Shown here one piece after another: positions 19,193-28,715 of a stretch of DNA of 64,000 bases. Position 1 is the stretch's first letter. Each line of letters opens with the position of its first letter. This DNA is from Alloprevotella tannerae ATCC 51259 (GTDB taxonomy: Bacteria > Bacteroidota > Bacteroidia > Bacteroidales > Bacteroidaceae). The stretch covers positions 801,159 to 865,158 of the forward strand of contig NZ_GG700642.1 of NCBI RefSeq assembly GCF_000159995.1. The letters run 5' to 3'. A model generated the notes under the pieces. The model did not search any database, was not told the DNA's origin, and saw only the letters and a program-made list of their open reading frames with translations. A program made the translations under genes and the position numbers.

Positions 19193-19264
19193 TTGTTCCA
19201 CTCCGATTCGAACGGGGACTGAGAGAACCAAAAACTCTAGTGCTAACCATTACACCATGGAACA
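19193..19264 (-). tRNA. tRNA-Gln (anticodon UUG)
   Basis: The minus strand folds into a cloverleaf: acceptor TGTTCCA with TGGAACA, D-stem GTGT/GCAC, T-loop TTCGAAT, and anticodon loop TTTTGGT with UUG at positions 34-36. The discriminator is A and no CCA is encoded. The anticodon stem closes with a T-T pair, and the T-stem has one C-A mismatch. Confidence 0.92.
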
Positions 19265-19496
19265 AACTCATTGCTCTTCGTGAAAAGAACGCTGCAAATG
19301 TAGCGTTTTTTTTCTTTTCTTCCAAATATTCCTTGCAAAATCTACGCGCCGACCCTAAGGATTGCCTGATCAAGCCCTTTCGTTGGCAAGCGTAAAGCGC
19401 ATTCTGCGATGCATCTCATAAGCCGGCGGAAAACGATCGCCTGACGGATCGACGCACACAGTTGGTTCGCCGCAACCGGCATACGGCATTATTGTC

Positions 19497-19580
19497 GTTT
19501 GCCGGCGGCAAACCATCGTTTGCTCCCACCAAACTATCGTTTGTTCCCGGCAAACCATTGTTTGGCGGCAGCAAACCATA
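19497..19580. repeat. Tandem array, four 21-bp units
   Basis: Units start at 19497, 19518, 19539 and 19560. Each reads GTTTG, about 7 bases, CAAAC (CAAACC in three), then ATN, and can form a short hairpin between GTTTG and CAAAC. The same unit forms an array at 50532-50615. Confidence 0.9.
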
Positions 19581-19749
19581 AGCGAGCACTGTGAAGATGC
19601 GAAATAGTGCTCTCGCGGCAACGCGCAAGTGCGGCATATTCTGTAAAAAAGAGAGCAAAGAAAGGAGGTTATACGATGCGCCGCGGGCACAGCATAGCCA
19701 TCGCAGGACGCAATCGGGGCGCGGCTCTTCGCAAGCGCAGATACGAGAA

Positions 19750-19797
19750 AACATCCAAGCAGCAAGAGGCTCAAGGGAGCGTTGCCGCTTGGATGTT
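19750..19797 (-). terminator. Possible terminator of the S41 protease gene
   Basis: A perfect 11-bp stem (AACATCCAAGC and complement) with a 26-base loop; the minus strand then reads TTTTCTC. It lies about 120 bases past the protease stop. Confidence 0.4.
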
Positions 19798-19915
19798 ATC
19801 ATTGATCTGAGAACATAAACAAGTTATTGGGCGAAGCACATCGCACTTCCTGCCCCATTTTTTCAGCGCGAGCCGGCAGCTTTTAGGTGAGCAGCGTGCG
19901 CACGGCAATCGGCGA

Positions 19916-21502
19916 TCAGCTTGTTCCTAAGATCTCGAGCGCTTTCTTGACGATGTCGCTGCGCGAATTGATGAATTGGAAGTATTCGTTGCGATCCCAA
20001 ATATCATAAATAATAAGCGATTTGAGCGTAAAGCGCAGGTCTTTGAGCGTCTTCTGAAGTTCGGCGTCATCTTTGGGTTTTACGCCTTTGCGTCCGGCGA
20101 CGGCCACGATCGTATCCGTAAGTTCGGCCGGCACTTCATAGTTTTTGATAAACGCTTTAATATCCTTATACTTCGCTTTCAAGTCGGCGCGGTGGCGGTC
20201 TATATAGCGCAGCGATTGATCGTTGATATAGTTGCCGCGGCGCAAAGCCATATAATATTTTGTATAAGTGGTCGTGTCCAAAGGCACGAATACGTCAGGC
20301 ATAATCCCACCACCGCCATAGACGGGACGGCGCTTGTTGAGCGTATGATAGACCTTCGTCGAATCGAGACGGATGCTGTCGATCGAAATCAACTCTCCGT
20401 GCTTAAAGCGATTCTCAAAGTCTTCTTCATATTCCGACTTGCGGCCCTTCGTATAAGGTTTCTGAATGCAGCGTCCGGAGGGCGTATAATAATGAGCCAC
20501 GGTTAGGCGGATCATAGAGCCATCAAGAAGCGGAATGGGGCGTTGTACGAGTCCCTTACCAAAGGTGCGTCGGCCGACGATCGTACCGCGGTCGTAATCT
20601 TGCACAGCGCCGGAAACAATTTCTGCGGCCGAGGCCGTAAATTCGTCAACCAAAACGATGAGTTTTCCTTTGCGGAAGAGTCCGCCGCCCTGAGCTTTAA
20701 GTTGCTCTTTAGGCGTTGCGCGCCCCTCAGTATAGACAATCAGGTCGCCGGCATTGAGAAACTGATTGGCCACTTCGACTGCGGCGCCCAAATAGCCACC
20801 GCCGTTGGACTCTAAGTCGAAGATAAGGTCTTTCATACCCTGCCCTTTCAGCTTTTCAATGGCCTCTTTCACCTCCGCACCGCTCGTTGCACCGAAGCGA
20901 TCCAAGTGGATGTAGCCCACACCCGGACGAATGATGTAAGCCGCATCGAGCGTGTTCATCGGAATCTTGTCGCGCGTGACGTTGAACCAGATCATGTCGG
21001 GCACGCCGCGGCGAATAATACCCAGTTTTACAACTGTTCCCTTCGGACCGCGGAGGACTCGCATAATGCTATCGCGCTCCATTTTGACGCCGGCAATAAC
21101 TTGATCGTTGACTTTTACGATGCGGTCGCCGGCCAGTATGCCGACCTTTTCGCTGGGCCCTTTGCGGATCGTCTGAATCACAACCAGCGTATCTTCAAGC
21201 ATATTAAACTGCACGCCGATTCCCTCGAAGTTGCCCTGCAGAGGTTCGTTGATCGCTTTCGTCTCTTTGGCGTCCGAATAACTTGAGTGCGGATCGAGGC
21301 TGTTCAGTATTCCGCGTATGCCCGCTTCAGTCAGTTTGCCTTGATTAACCGTATCTACGTACAATTCTGTGACGGCCACGTGCACCATTTGCAGTTTGCG
21401 CAATTGGTTTACGTCTATATCTTGAAACTCCTGCCGAAGTTGTGCCGTGGCAGTCAGCGCTAAAGCGTACGATAGCGCGAGTAAAGTCAGTAATCGTTTC
21501 AT
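19916..21502 (-). CDS. S41 family C-terminal processing peptidase (CtpA/Prc type)
   Basis: Periplasmic serine peptidase that trims or degrades proteins from their C-termini. A signal peptide covers residues 1-20 (ending ATAQ). The PDZ domain (about 90-170) includes GIGVQF and GILAGDRIVKVND. The peptidase core has the nucleophile Ser291 in FTASAAE and the general base Lys316 in RTFGKGLVQ, with ESNGGGYLG before them. The length of 528 residues is typical of Bacteroidales. Its start codon region abuts the end of coaD (sharing one base), so the two are probably cotranscribed. Confidence 0.93.
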   Translation of the reverse strand: MKRLLTLLALSYALALTATAQLRQEFQDIDVNQLRKLQMVHVAVTELYVDTVNQGKLTEAGIRGILNSLDPHSSYSDAKETKAINEPLQGNFEGIGVQFNMLEDTLVVIQTIRKGPSEKVGILAGDRIVKVNDQVIAGVKMERDSIMRVLRGPKGTVVKLGIIRRGVPDMIWFNVTRDKIPMNTLDAAYIIRPGVGYIHLDRFGATSGAEVKEAIEKLKGQGMKDLIFDLESNGGGYLGAAVEVANQFLNAGDLIVYTEGRATPKEQLKAQGGGLFRKGKLIVLVDEFTASAAEIVSGAVQDYDRGTIVGRRTFGKGLVQRPIPLLDGSMIRLTVAHYYTPSGRCIQKPYTKGRKSEYEEDFENRFKHGELISIDSIRLDSTKVYHTLNKRRPVYGGGGIMPDVFVPLDTTTYTKYYMALRRGNYINDQSLRYIDRHRADLKAKYKDIKAFIKNYEVPAELTDTIVAVAGRKGVKPKDDAELQKTLKDLRFTLKSLIIYDIWDRNEYFQFINSRSDIVKKALEILGTS

Positions 21503-22005
21503 TATAATTGTTTCTTTTCAGGTAAAAACTCGGTAACATCCTTGCCGAAGGCGATCAGTTCGCGGACAACGCTCGACGAAAGCGAGGCAAAGCGGGCCTC
21601 ACAGAAGAGCATAACGGTCTCGATGTTACCCAAAAGCTGATTCATTGCCGCCGTATCGCGCTCGTACTCAAAATCTTTTACGCTGCGCAGGCCGCGTACG
21701 ATAAAGCGGGCGCCTACGCGGCGGGCTAAATCAATCGTCAGGTCGGTATAACTCTCGACACTGATTTTCGGTTCTTCGGCATAGAGCGTACGAATGTAGG
21801 CAACGCGCTCCGCAGGTGGGTAGAGCGGCTTCTTGCGTTCGTTGACGCCTACGCCTATCACAATATGGTCGAACATAGGCAGGGCGCGCTCCACGATGCT
21901 TGCGTGGCCCTTGGTAAAAGGGTCGAAAGAACCGGGGAAGATGGCGATCTTCTTTGTGTCGTTCGCCTTATGGGCTGTTGCTATTGCGTTATTATCGGTC
22001 GGCAT
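21502..22005 (-). CDS. coaD: Phosphopantetheine adenylyltransferase
   Basis: Penultimate step of coenzyme A synthesis: ATP and 4'-phosphopantetheine give dephospho-CoA. The nucleotidyltransferase motif GSFDPFTKGH is at residues 25-34, with TKGH corresponding to the T/HxGH site, and RGLRSVKDFEYE and SSSVVREL follow. The length is 167 residues, with about 18 extra N-terminal residues before the fold; no later Met gives a full domain. It sits between parE and the S41 protease gene. Confidence 0.95.
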   Translation of the reverse strand: MPTDNNAIATAHKANDTKKIAIFPGSFDPFTKGHASIVERALPMFDHIVIGVGVNERKKPLYPPAERVAYIRTLYAEEPKISVESYTDLTIDLARRVGARFIVRGLRSVKDFEYERDTAAMNQLLGNIETVMLFCEARFASLSSSVVRELIAFGKDVTEFLPEKKQL

Positions 22006-22095
22006 AGCCTTGGTGTGTTAAATATAAGCGTTGATGGTTTGCAAGAGAGAGAGCTTTGGAGGCTCACGTTGAATGCTAAGCGGGGAAATGGAGAT

Positions 22096-24147
22096 TTATT
22101 CTTCGCTGCTCACCGTTTCGTCGGCCTCATCGGGCAAGTCTTCTTCGACAACGAGATTGTCGATAATAAACTCTTGGCGCTCCATCGTATTTTTACCCAT
22201 ATAATATTCGAGCAAAGCGCCTACTTGGTCGCTTTTGTGCAACGTCACTTGCTCCAAACGGATCTCAGGGCCGATAAAATGCTTAAACTCATCGGGCGAA
22301 ATCTCACCCAAGCCTTTGAAACGAGTAATCTCCGGATCAGGGCCTAAACGCTCGATAGCGCTCAGGCGCTCCTCTTCGGTATAACAATAGATGGTCTCGT
22401 AATCGGAGCGACTATCGCTTTTCTGCTTCTTGAGGATAGCGGCTCCGGCCGCGTCGTCGCTGACTTGCTTCTGTTGTTTCCGGCGCCCTGCTGATTTCAC
22501 CTTGTTTCTAACGCGAAACAAAGGCGTTTGCAGTATGTAGACGTGACCTTTTTTAATGAGTTCGGGAAAGAATTGTAAGAAGAAGGTGATCATTAACAGG
22601 CGGATGTGCATCCCGTCGACGTCGGCGTCGGTCGCTACGATCACTTTATTGTAGCGCAGGCCGTCTAAGCCGTCTTCTATGTTGAGCGCCGACTGCAAGA
22701 GCGAAAATTCCTCGTTCTTGTAAACGACTTCCTTGGTCTTACCAAAGCAATTGAGCGGCTTTCCGCGAAGCGAAAAGACGGCTTGCGTGTTGGCGTCGCG
22801 ACTCTTCGTGATAGATCCGCTGGCAGAGTTGCCCTCGGTGATGAAGAGTGAGGAGTCGAAGCGCGGGTCGTTGTCTTTATTGTAGCCCTTCTTGGGTGCC
22901 TCGTTAAGATGAATGCGGCAGTCGCGCAACTTAGCGTTGTGCAGGTTGGCTTTTTTTGCTCTTTCGCGGGCTAACTTCGTGACGCCGGCCATCGCTTTGC
23001 GGTCGCGCTCGCTGTCTTGAATCTTTTGCAGCATCACTTCTGCCGTATCGAGATTCTTATGCAGGTAGTTGTCGACCTGTTCTTTGATGAAATCGCCTAC
23101 AAACTTATTTACGCTTACGCCGCTCAGCGGGAAAGGATGGCCGTCTTTATCCTTGGTCGGCGCCATCATCAGCGAGCCGAGTTTGATCTTCGTCTGACTT
23201 TCAAACATAGGCTCAATGACGCGCACGGAGATGGCGGCAACGAGTCCGTTTCTAACGTCTTGCACGTCGAAGTTCTTGCCAAAATGCTCTTTGATCGTCC
23301 GCGCAATGTGCTCCTTAAAGGCGCTCTGATGCGTGCCGCCTAAGGTCGTATGCTGCCCGTTGACGAAAGAATAATACTCTTCACCATATTGCGAAGTATG
23401 CGTAAAGGCTATATCTATATTGTCTCCTTTCAGATGGATAATCGGATAGAGTCCGGGAGCCGTCATATTATCATTGAGCAGATCTTCCAAACCGTTCCTA
23501 CTGATAATGCGCCGGCCGTTGAGGAAGATTGCCAAGCCAGTGTTGAGGTAGGTATAGTTGCGCAGCATCGTGTCGACCGTCTCATCTTCAAAGTGGAAGT
23601 GGAGGAAGAGTTCGGGGTCGGGTTCAAAGTAAACATAGGTGCCGTCCTCTTCGTGCGTGTCTTCGTAATGATCTTCTTGCAAACGCCCGCGTTCAAACGT
23701 TGCCTCGTGCATCCGCCCTTCGCGATAACTGCGCACGACAAACTTCAAGCTCAATGCATTGACGGCTTTCAGGCCGACGCCGTTAAGACCCACGCTGGCC
23801 GTGAAGACCGAAGTATCGTATTTCGCTCCGGTGTTCAACTTCGAGACCGCATCAACCAATGAGCCCAAAGGGATGCCGCGGCCATAGTCGCGGATCGTGG
23901 CAGCGCGATCGTTGTCGATGCTTACTTCAATCCGCTTGCCAAAGCCTTCGTTAAACTCGTCGATACTATTGTCTATCGATTCTTTGAGCAAGACATAAAT
24001 ACCATCTTCTGCATGCGAGCCATCGCCTAAGCGTCCGATATACATACCGGGCCGCGTGCGGATATGTTCCGTATCATCGAGGTGGCGTATCTTGCTTTCG
24101 TCATACGTCCCCCGCTTATACATCGTTTGCTTGAGTTCTTCTGCCAT
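22096..24147 (-). CDS. parE: DNA topoisomerase IV subunit B (GyrB/ParE family)
   Basis: ATPase subunit of a type IIA topoisomerase that unlinks replicated chromosomes. The GHKL ATPase domain starts with TRPGMYIG and [12 protein letters not shown], then DYGRGIPLG. The TOPRIM domain has [10 protein letters not shown] and the metal-binding DADVDG. The 683-residue length and the [15 protein letters not shown] segment favour ParE over GyrB, but the split between the two is not certain from reading alone. It is followed by coaD after 90 bases and preceded by the GNAT gene. Confidence 0.9.
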   Translation of the reverse strand: MAEELKQTMYKRGTYDESKIRHLDDTEHIRTRPGMYIGRLGDGSHAEDGIYVLLKESIDNSIDEFNEGFGKRIEVSIDNDRAATIRDYGRGIPLGSLVDAVSKLNTGAKYDTSVFTASVGLNGVGLKAVNALSLKFVVRSYREGRMHEATFERGRLQEDHYEDTHEEDGTYVYFEPDPELFLHFHFEDETVDTMLRNYTYLNTGLAIFLNGRRIISRNGLEDLLNDNMTAPGLYPIIHLKGDNIDIAFTHTSQYGEEYYSFVNGQHTTLGGTHQSAFKEHIARTIKEHFGKNFDVQDVRNGLVAAISVRVIEPMFESQTKIKLGSLMMAPTKDKDGHPFPLSGVSVNKFVGDFIKEQVDNYLHKNLDTAEVMLQKIQDSERDRKAMAGVTKLARERAKKANLHNAKLRDCRIHLNEAPKKGYNKDNDPRFDSSLFITEGNSASGSITKSRDANTQAVFSLRGKPLNCFGKTKEVVYKNEEFSLLQSALNIEDGLDGLRYNKVIVATDADVDGMHIRLLMITFFLQFFPELIKKGHVYILQTPLFRVRNKVKSAGRRKQQKQVSDDAAGAAILKKQKSDSRSDYETIYCYTEEERLSAIERLGPDPEITRFKGLGEISPDEFKHFIGPEIRLEQVTLHKSDQVGALLEYYMGKNTMERQEFIIDNLVVEEDLPDEADETVSSEE

Positions 24148-24159
24148 ATTTATTAAGGC

Positions 24160-25302
24160 CTACTTGTCGGCAATGTTCATTTTGAAGCAGCGGCGACGCT
24201 TATGAATTTCGTGATCAAAGTATTGCCACTGGTTTTGTACCTTCTCGTTCAGTTCGAGTTCAGGATTGCTCTCTGCATATTTGAAGCCCATCTTTTGATA
24301 AATGGGGATAAGATCCGTAAAGAGCAAAGCGTTGACGCCTTTCCCCTGATAGTCCGGCCGCACAGCGATGAGCAGCAAGTCGAGAATCTCGTTGTGCTTC
24401 CATTTCAAGGCGCGCAAAAGGTGATACCAGCCGAAGGGGAACAATTTGCCGTGCGCCTTTTGCAATGCGCGGGCAATAGAGGGCATAGAGATGCCGACAG
24501 CCACGAGTTCTTTGGCCTCATTCTCTACAAGCGTCACCATGCGGAAATCGAGCAGCGGGATAAACATCTTAACATATTGATCAATCTGTCGCTCCGTCAT
24601 CTGCGAATAATTGAAGAGGGGCGCATAAGCCTCGTTGATCAATTGAAAAATCCGTCGTGCCGTGTCGTCCGCATAAGCATCCTTGCCGGAATGCAATTTG
24701 CGTACCTGCAGATGATATTTCTCTTTGACAATATTCGCAATGCGCAGGTGCTTCTCAGGCACTTCATCGGGAACAAACAGTTTGCGCTCCACCCAGTCGG
24801 CGCTTTTCTCCATCCCTAAAGCCTCGATATGCTCCGGATAATAAGGATAATTGTAAATGGTCGCCATCGTAGAGAGTTGGTCGAAGCCTTCGATCAGCAT
24901 ACCTTCGGCATCCATATCGGTAAATCCCAAAGGTCCCTCCAGCGTAGTCATTCCTCGCTCGCGCCCCCAGGCAATTACGGCATCGATCAAAGCGCGGCTA
25001 ACGGCTTTATCGTCGATAAAATCTATCCAGCCAAAGCGCACGGTCTTCGACTGCCAAGTTTCGTTGGCGCGATGATTGATGATGGCCGCCACGCGTCCTA
25101 CGAGTTTTCCATCTTGATAAGCCAAAAAATAATCGGCTTCGCAGAAATCGAAAGCCGCATTCTTCTTCGACGAGAAGGTCTTCAGCATATCCTCGTAGAG
25201 GTCGGGGACGGAATAAGGATTGTCTTTATAAAGTTCGTAATTAAAGCGGATAAATTGCTTTAATTCTTTTTTAGTAGTAACTTTCTTAAGCTGGATAGAC
25301 AT
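24160..25302 (-). CDS. GNAT-fold acetyltransferase-like protein
   Basis: Cytosolic protein of about 380 residues seen widely in Bacteroidales, with two GNAT-like regions. The N-terminal part (DYFLAYQDGKLVGRVAAIINH) is a classic GNAT beta-strand pair. The C-terminal part (LLIAVRPDYQGKGVNALLF) matches the acetyl-CoA loop Q/RxxGxG/A. The ATG at 25302 (MSIQLKKVTTK) is chosen over the frame opening at 25392, which would add an atypical extension. The substrate is unknown. It lies just upstream of parE on the same strand. Confidence 0.78.
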   Translation of the reverse strand: MSIQLKKVTTKKELKQFIRFNYELYKDNPYSVPDLYEDMLKTFSSKKNAAFDFCEADYFLAYQDGKLVGRVAAIINHRANETWQSKTVRFGWIDFIDDKAVSRALIDAVIAWGRERGMTTLEGPLGFTDMDAEGMLIEGFDQLSTMATIYNYPYYPEHIEALGMEKSADWVERKLFVPDEVPEKHLRIANIVKEKYHLQVRKLHSGKDAYADDTARRIFQLINEAYAPLFNYSQMTERQIDQYVKMFIPLLDFRMVTLVENEAKELVAVGISMPSIARALQKAHGKLFPFGWYHLLRALKWKHNEILDLLLIAVRPDYQGKGVNALLFTDLIPIYQKMGFKYAESNPELELNEKVQNQWQYFDHEIHKRRRCFKMNIADK

Positions 25303-26261
25303 CAATTCGTTATTTAACATGCAAATGTACGCCGAAAACCGCAAAAGGCAAAATATAAAGAATAAATTCCCCCTATCCTCAACCAAGGACAATCCCCTAC
25401 AACTGCAATCGCACGCCTATACTGAACTCACCGAAAATGATCCTATTGCAAGGCGTTCATTGCCAAAGCTTATCATACATCTGCATCTGCAAATCGACCG
25501 CCGCAATTCTCCGGCCGCAACTTGCGGAAGGATGCACGACAAGATATTGTTACCGCCAAAAAATACAACAAAGAAAATACCTTTGCAGGGCGAAAAACTA
25601 TTTTCAAGCTACACACCGCATAAAGTGCACTCGCTTGCTTGGCTGAAAACTCTATGCAAGGCGCTATCGGCGCTTAACGCTTAAAGATGAAAAATATTTA
25701 CTCACAAAACACACAATGCAGACAGCATGAGCACCCATAAGGGATAAAATTGATTTTGTAAACACCTGATTATCAGTCGGCCTAAGCAAATTTTAAGGGG
25801 GATAGGATGCGATAAAAGTCTTTACAGAAGCGATCTAAATGAAGGCTTGAAACGTGGAGAACCCAAAAGCGATGAATGCAATAATTGGAGGGCGAATTGT
25901 GAAACGCAGCATTTTACGTCTCATCGTAAAACGTGCGAAAAGCTATGCGATCGTTGAATTGTCTCCCGATTTACTTACAACTCAATCAGAATGCCCTACT
26001 TTTAGGCTTAAAGACTATCAAAGGTTGAAAAACATCAATTTTACACGAAATAATCATCCAATTAGTTGCGATTTATATTTAATCGCCATATATTTGCCAA
26101 AAGACCTAATAGAACGACAGCAGCCTTACAGTCGTTCACTTCGCATTTCATAGAATCGCACATCGCATCAGCCTACAACTCGATAACGACAAAGTGAAAA
26201 CAGGGACTGAGAACTTAGCAAGAGCAACGACTCACCGGAGGCAAGAGATTTATTAAAAAAT

Positions 26262-26388
26262 AAAGACGCCCGATCAGTAAGGAATGAAAACGCGCCCTCA
26301 CTCACAGAACTATAAGCAGACAACCTGTCGGGCGTGGGCAGGTTGTCTTTGAATAAGTTGACATTGTCCTAACGATCGGAGCGTCTTT
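26262..26388 (-). ncRNA. Possible structured RNA
   Basis: Bases 26262-26275 pair with 26374-26388 (8 bp, one-base bulge, 6 bp). This outer stem encloses a perfect 10-bp hairpin (AGACAACCTG at 26318-26327 with 26339-26348). CGCCCGA and TCGGGCG offer an alternative pairing. On the minus strand the outer stem is followed by TTTATTTTTT, as at an intrinsic terminator. It lies just past the terminator of the CDC-like operon. It could be a small RNA, a 3' structure or a decayed insertion with inverted ends. Confidence 0.35.
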
Positions 26389-26396
26389 ACTAAAAA

Positions 26397-26434
26397 GAGT
26401 GATACAGGCGAGGAAATTCTTGCCTGTATCACTC
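26397..26434 (-). terminator. Terminator of the first CDC-like operon
   Basis: A perfect 13-bp stem (GAGTGATACAGGC and complement) followed on the minus strand by TTTTTAG, 30 bases past the last stop. Confidence 0.88.
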
Positions 26435-26463
26435 CTATTACACAAAAACTTTGAAACAGCTCT

Positions 26464-27603
26464 TTATTTCGCCTTTGAGCCTTTGATCAATCGCTGCTCA
26501 GTGCGGGTTACGCGTACGACGATGGGACGATTATCGCGCACAGCCTTCACTTTGTAAGCAATAGGCGCGCAATAGTTATAGAAATCGGTCGCCGAAGGAA
26601 TTCGTAAGAAGTCCAAAAGCGCTGTATAGTCTGGAATACTGCTAAAAGGATTTTTTGAGGTTTGATTGATGACGACAGAGATCTTTTTCTCTGTCAACAT
26701 CTTGTCGAGCTTCTTTCTTTCTTGATCGTATTTGCGGCCCGATTTAGGATCCATACTCGCCTGCAGAGCCTTTTGGAACAAGTCTTTGAATTGTTCGGCG
26801 CTCATATCCGTACGAGCAACGAGGTTCAGCTCACGTCCGTAGTCTACATCGCTCACGTAAAGGGGTTCGTAAGCGCCAAGATCCTTCTTCACCGTGCCCC
26901 AATCAGCAGGACGCACAGGCTGGAGCGAAACGCTAAAGAATTTCTGACGTACTTTGAGCGCTACATAATGTGGCCCTTCGGCATGGTATAAACTCTCATT
27001 AAGTCCGAAAGCGCTCATTAACCAGTCGTCTAAGACTGTTTTAGAACAGAAGTAATAGAAGACCTTATTGCAACTCTCAGCCGTGGTCACATCTGTCGCG
27101 AAGAGATCGATATAGTTCATGGCCTCATTTTCTTTATATATGTCTTCGGCTTTCGCTTGCAGTATCACGCGCAAACTGTCATCCAGATCCCTATCATTCG
27201 GGGTAAGCAGCTGTATTTTATCATACTTATTGGCAGGAAGCTGTAAGGTGAACGTAAATGATGAATAAGGCGTAGCTCTGGAAACTTCCGTCAGATTAGC
27301 TTTCATAAAGTCTTCTCCGTTCAATAGCTTTCCGGGATAGACACCGTACGACGTGCGCTCTATGGTAGAAATGGGATCAAGCGTCTCTTGCACCGTATAG
27401 ACTTGGAGCAACTGATGATAGCCATCAACAATGTGACCTGTAGGCTTCGTTAACAAAACCGTACTCTTCTCTTGCGGGAAATTTACCTGTTTGAGATCCT
27501 TGTACAGTCCGGAAGGAGTGTCACTGCTACAAGCCGCTAAAAGCGGAAAGAACAGGGCAAGGCTGCAATAGCCTGCCACTTTGTTTATTAACTTCTTCAT
27601 CAT
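26464..27603 (-). CDS. CDC-like lipoprotein, divergent paralogue
   Basis: Probable lipoprotein related to cholesterol-dependent cytolysins, also called thiol-activated cytolysins. The lipobox ends at Cys25 (LLAAC). Family landmarks are VYPGKLL (88-94), KVRQKFFSVSLQPV (217-230), YVSDVDYGR (249-257) and CAPIAYKVKA near 345-354. As in the other copies, the protein stops after domain 3; the Ig-like membrane-binding domain 4 with its undecapeptide is absent. It is the most divergent copy: the conserved YVSSVDYGR has Ser changed to Asp, and the Gly-Gly turn near residue 310 is missing (VVINQTSKN). It overlaps the upstream CDC-like gene by 4 bases, so translation is coupled. It may be an assembly partner rather than the pore former. 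Confidence 0.78.
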   Translation of the reverse strand: MMKKLINKVAGYCSLALFFPLLAACSSDTPSGLYKDLKQVNFPQEKSTVLLTKPTGHIVDGYHQLLQVYTVQETLDPISTIERTSYGVYPGKLLNGEDFMKANLTEVSRATPYSSFTFTLQLPANKYDKIQLLTPNDRDLDDSLRVILQAKAEDIYKENEAMNYIDLFATDVTTAESCNKVFYYFCSKTVLDDWLMSAFGLNESLYHAEGPHYVALKVRQKFFSVSLQPVRPADWGTVKKDLGAYEPLYVSDVDYGRELNLVARTDMSAEQFKDLFQKALQASMDPKSGRKYDQERKKLDKMLTEKKISVVINQTSKNPFSSIPDYTALLDFLRIPSATDFYNYCAPIAYKVKAVRDNRPIVVRVTRTEQRLIKGSKAK

Positions 27604-28715
27604 TTAAAAATTTTACGAGATTCTGTATAAGTTGTCTTTATTTCTATTTCACGTCCGTCTATTGCAGAACGAAGCGTATAGCCGATAGGCGCTGCTGATT
27701 GAACTAAGTCAGACGCGTCCGGCTTCTTGAGGAAATTAATAAATTCCTCATAAGTCGTAATGTCTTTACCCATACTCAGCGGTCCGCCGGCTATCATTAT
27801 TTGTACTTTCTTCTCTTTGAAGAGGCGTTTCATTTCCTTTTCATAAGAGGCACCTGCTTCTCCGCCAAACTTTTTCAAGGCAAAGCTGATACTTGCATTA
27901 ATCATTCTTTTCACTTCTTCGGCACTCTCCTCTGTCTGGATGAGCAAATTGGCTACGCGGCCGTAATCTACACTGCTGACATACACAGGCTCATACTCGC
28001 CGGGCTTTACAAAAGTACCCCAATCTTCAGCAGTTACCGGATCGACATTGATACTATAGAACAACTGACGAACTTTAACCAATACATACTTCTTATTGTT
28101 GCTTGTGTTCTTGCTCCACTTATAATTAAAGTTCGCCTTAATCAATCCGGCCAGCACATTAACCTTCAAGTGCGTGCGGAAAGTCTTATTAAAACTCTCT
28201 TCTGTATCTACCTCATGCGAAGTATAGGTCAGATAAGTAGGCACGTTCTCATAATCAATATTCTCTCTGTTCTCATTCACGAGGTCATTGACTTTCTGAC
28301 GAACCTGACTCATAATTGGCAAAGTTGCAGTCTGCACCTTCAAGCCTTTTCCTTGTAGTGTCATCGAAAGCGTAATCTCTTTCGGTTCTTTGAGTACGAG
28401 CGGTGTATATTCATCGTTCAGCAGTGCCCCTCCACGCAACACACTACCAGGGAAGATCTCTACTCTCGATTGGATGAGCTCAGCTGGGTCAAGCGTTTGC
28501 TGCTTTCTAACAACTTGCAAATACTCGCGCTTGTCGCCTTGTATGTTCCCGGTCGGCGTTTCGCTTTCTACGACGTCTTTCAGCGTTTTAAACTCTACCC
28601 GCTTCATATCGCCTTTGTTAGGTCCGTCGGGCGTGTCGTTGTTGTTACAACTTGCGGCTAAGATGCCCACAAACAGAGCGCAGGCCGCATTAGCAATTAA
28701 TTTCATACTTTTCAT
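27600..28715 (-). CDS. CDC-like (thiol-activated cytolysin family) lipoprotein
   Basis: Predicted pore-forming protein. The lipoprotein signal ends at Cys23 (LAASC). CDC domain 1-3 landmarks are EIFPGSVLRG (86-95), SQVRQKVNDLV (136-146), LVKVRQLFYSINVDPV (212-227), YVSSVDYGR (245-253), IAGGPLSMG (308-316) and APIGYTLRS (342-350). These line up with the pneumolysin segments FKQIYYTVSVDAV, YISSVAYGR and ILGGDPSSG. The 371-residue protein ends after domain 3 and has no tryptophan-rich undecapeptide, so cholesterol binding is not expected. It overlaps the partner lipoprotein gene upstream and the second CDC-like gene downstream by 4 bases each. CDC-like proteins of Bacteroidota have been reported to attack other bacteria; function here is inferred. 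Confidence 0.85.
   Translation of the reverse strand: MKSMKLIANAACALFVGILAASCNNNDTPDGPNKGDMKRVEFKTLKDVVESETPTGNIQGDKREYLQVVRKQQTLDPAELIQSRVEIFPGSVLRGGALLNDEYTPLVLKEPKEITLSMTLQGKGLKVQTATLPIMSQVRQKVNDLVNENRENIDYENVPTYLTYTSHEVDTEESFNKTFRTHLKVNVLAGLIKANFNYKWSKNTSNNKKYVLVKVRQLFYSINVDPVTAEDWGTFVKPGEYEPVYVSSVDYGRVANLLIQTEESAEEVKRMINASISFALKKFGGEAGASYEKEMKRLFKEKKVQIMIAGGPLSMGKDITTYEEFINFLKKPDASDLVQSAAPIGYTLRSAIDGREIEIKTTYTESRKIFK

Larger units (their letters stand above)
19265..19915. other. Intergenic region with 21-bp tandem array
   Basis: 650 bases between tRNA-Gln and the S41 protease. The array at 19497-19580 and the hairpin at 19750-19797 are the only clear structures. Open frames on both strands exist because the repeat period is a multiple of three; none looks like a gene. 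Confidence 0.5.
25303..26461. other. Long intergenic region before the first CDC-like operon
   Basis: About 1.1 kb with no credible gene; open frames at 25319-25684 and 25854-26153 have no recognisable product. Its distal part holds the structured segment 26262-26388 and the operon terminator. Confidence 0.5.

Noticed and set aside
19370..19802. Minus-strand ORFs of about 130 codons with repeated MVC-RQT or LPPNNGLPG-like peptides
   Set aside because: The peptide repeats are the 21-bp DNA array read in different frames; a period divisible by three keeps all frames open.
19676..19810. 44-codon ORF with an AAAGGAGG sequence 9 bases before its ATG
   Set aside because: Bacteroidetes rarely use Shine-Dalgarno sites, the product has no recognisable features, its end overlaps a hairpin that looks like the terminator of the opposite gene, and no promoter is visible.
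25854..26153. 99-codon plus-strand ORF in the spacer before the CDC-like operon
   Set aside because: No promoter, signal, domain or neighbour supports it; codon use is unlike that of adjacent genes.
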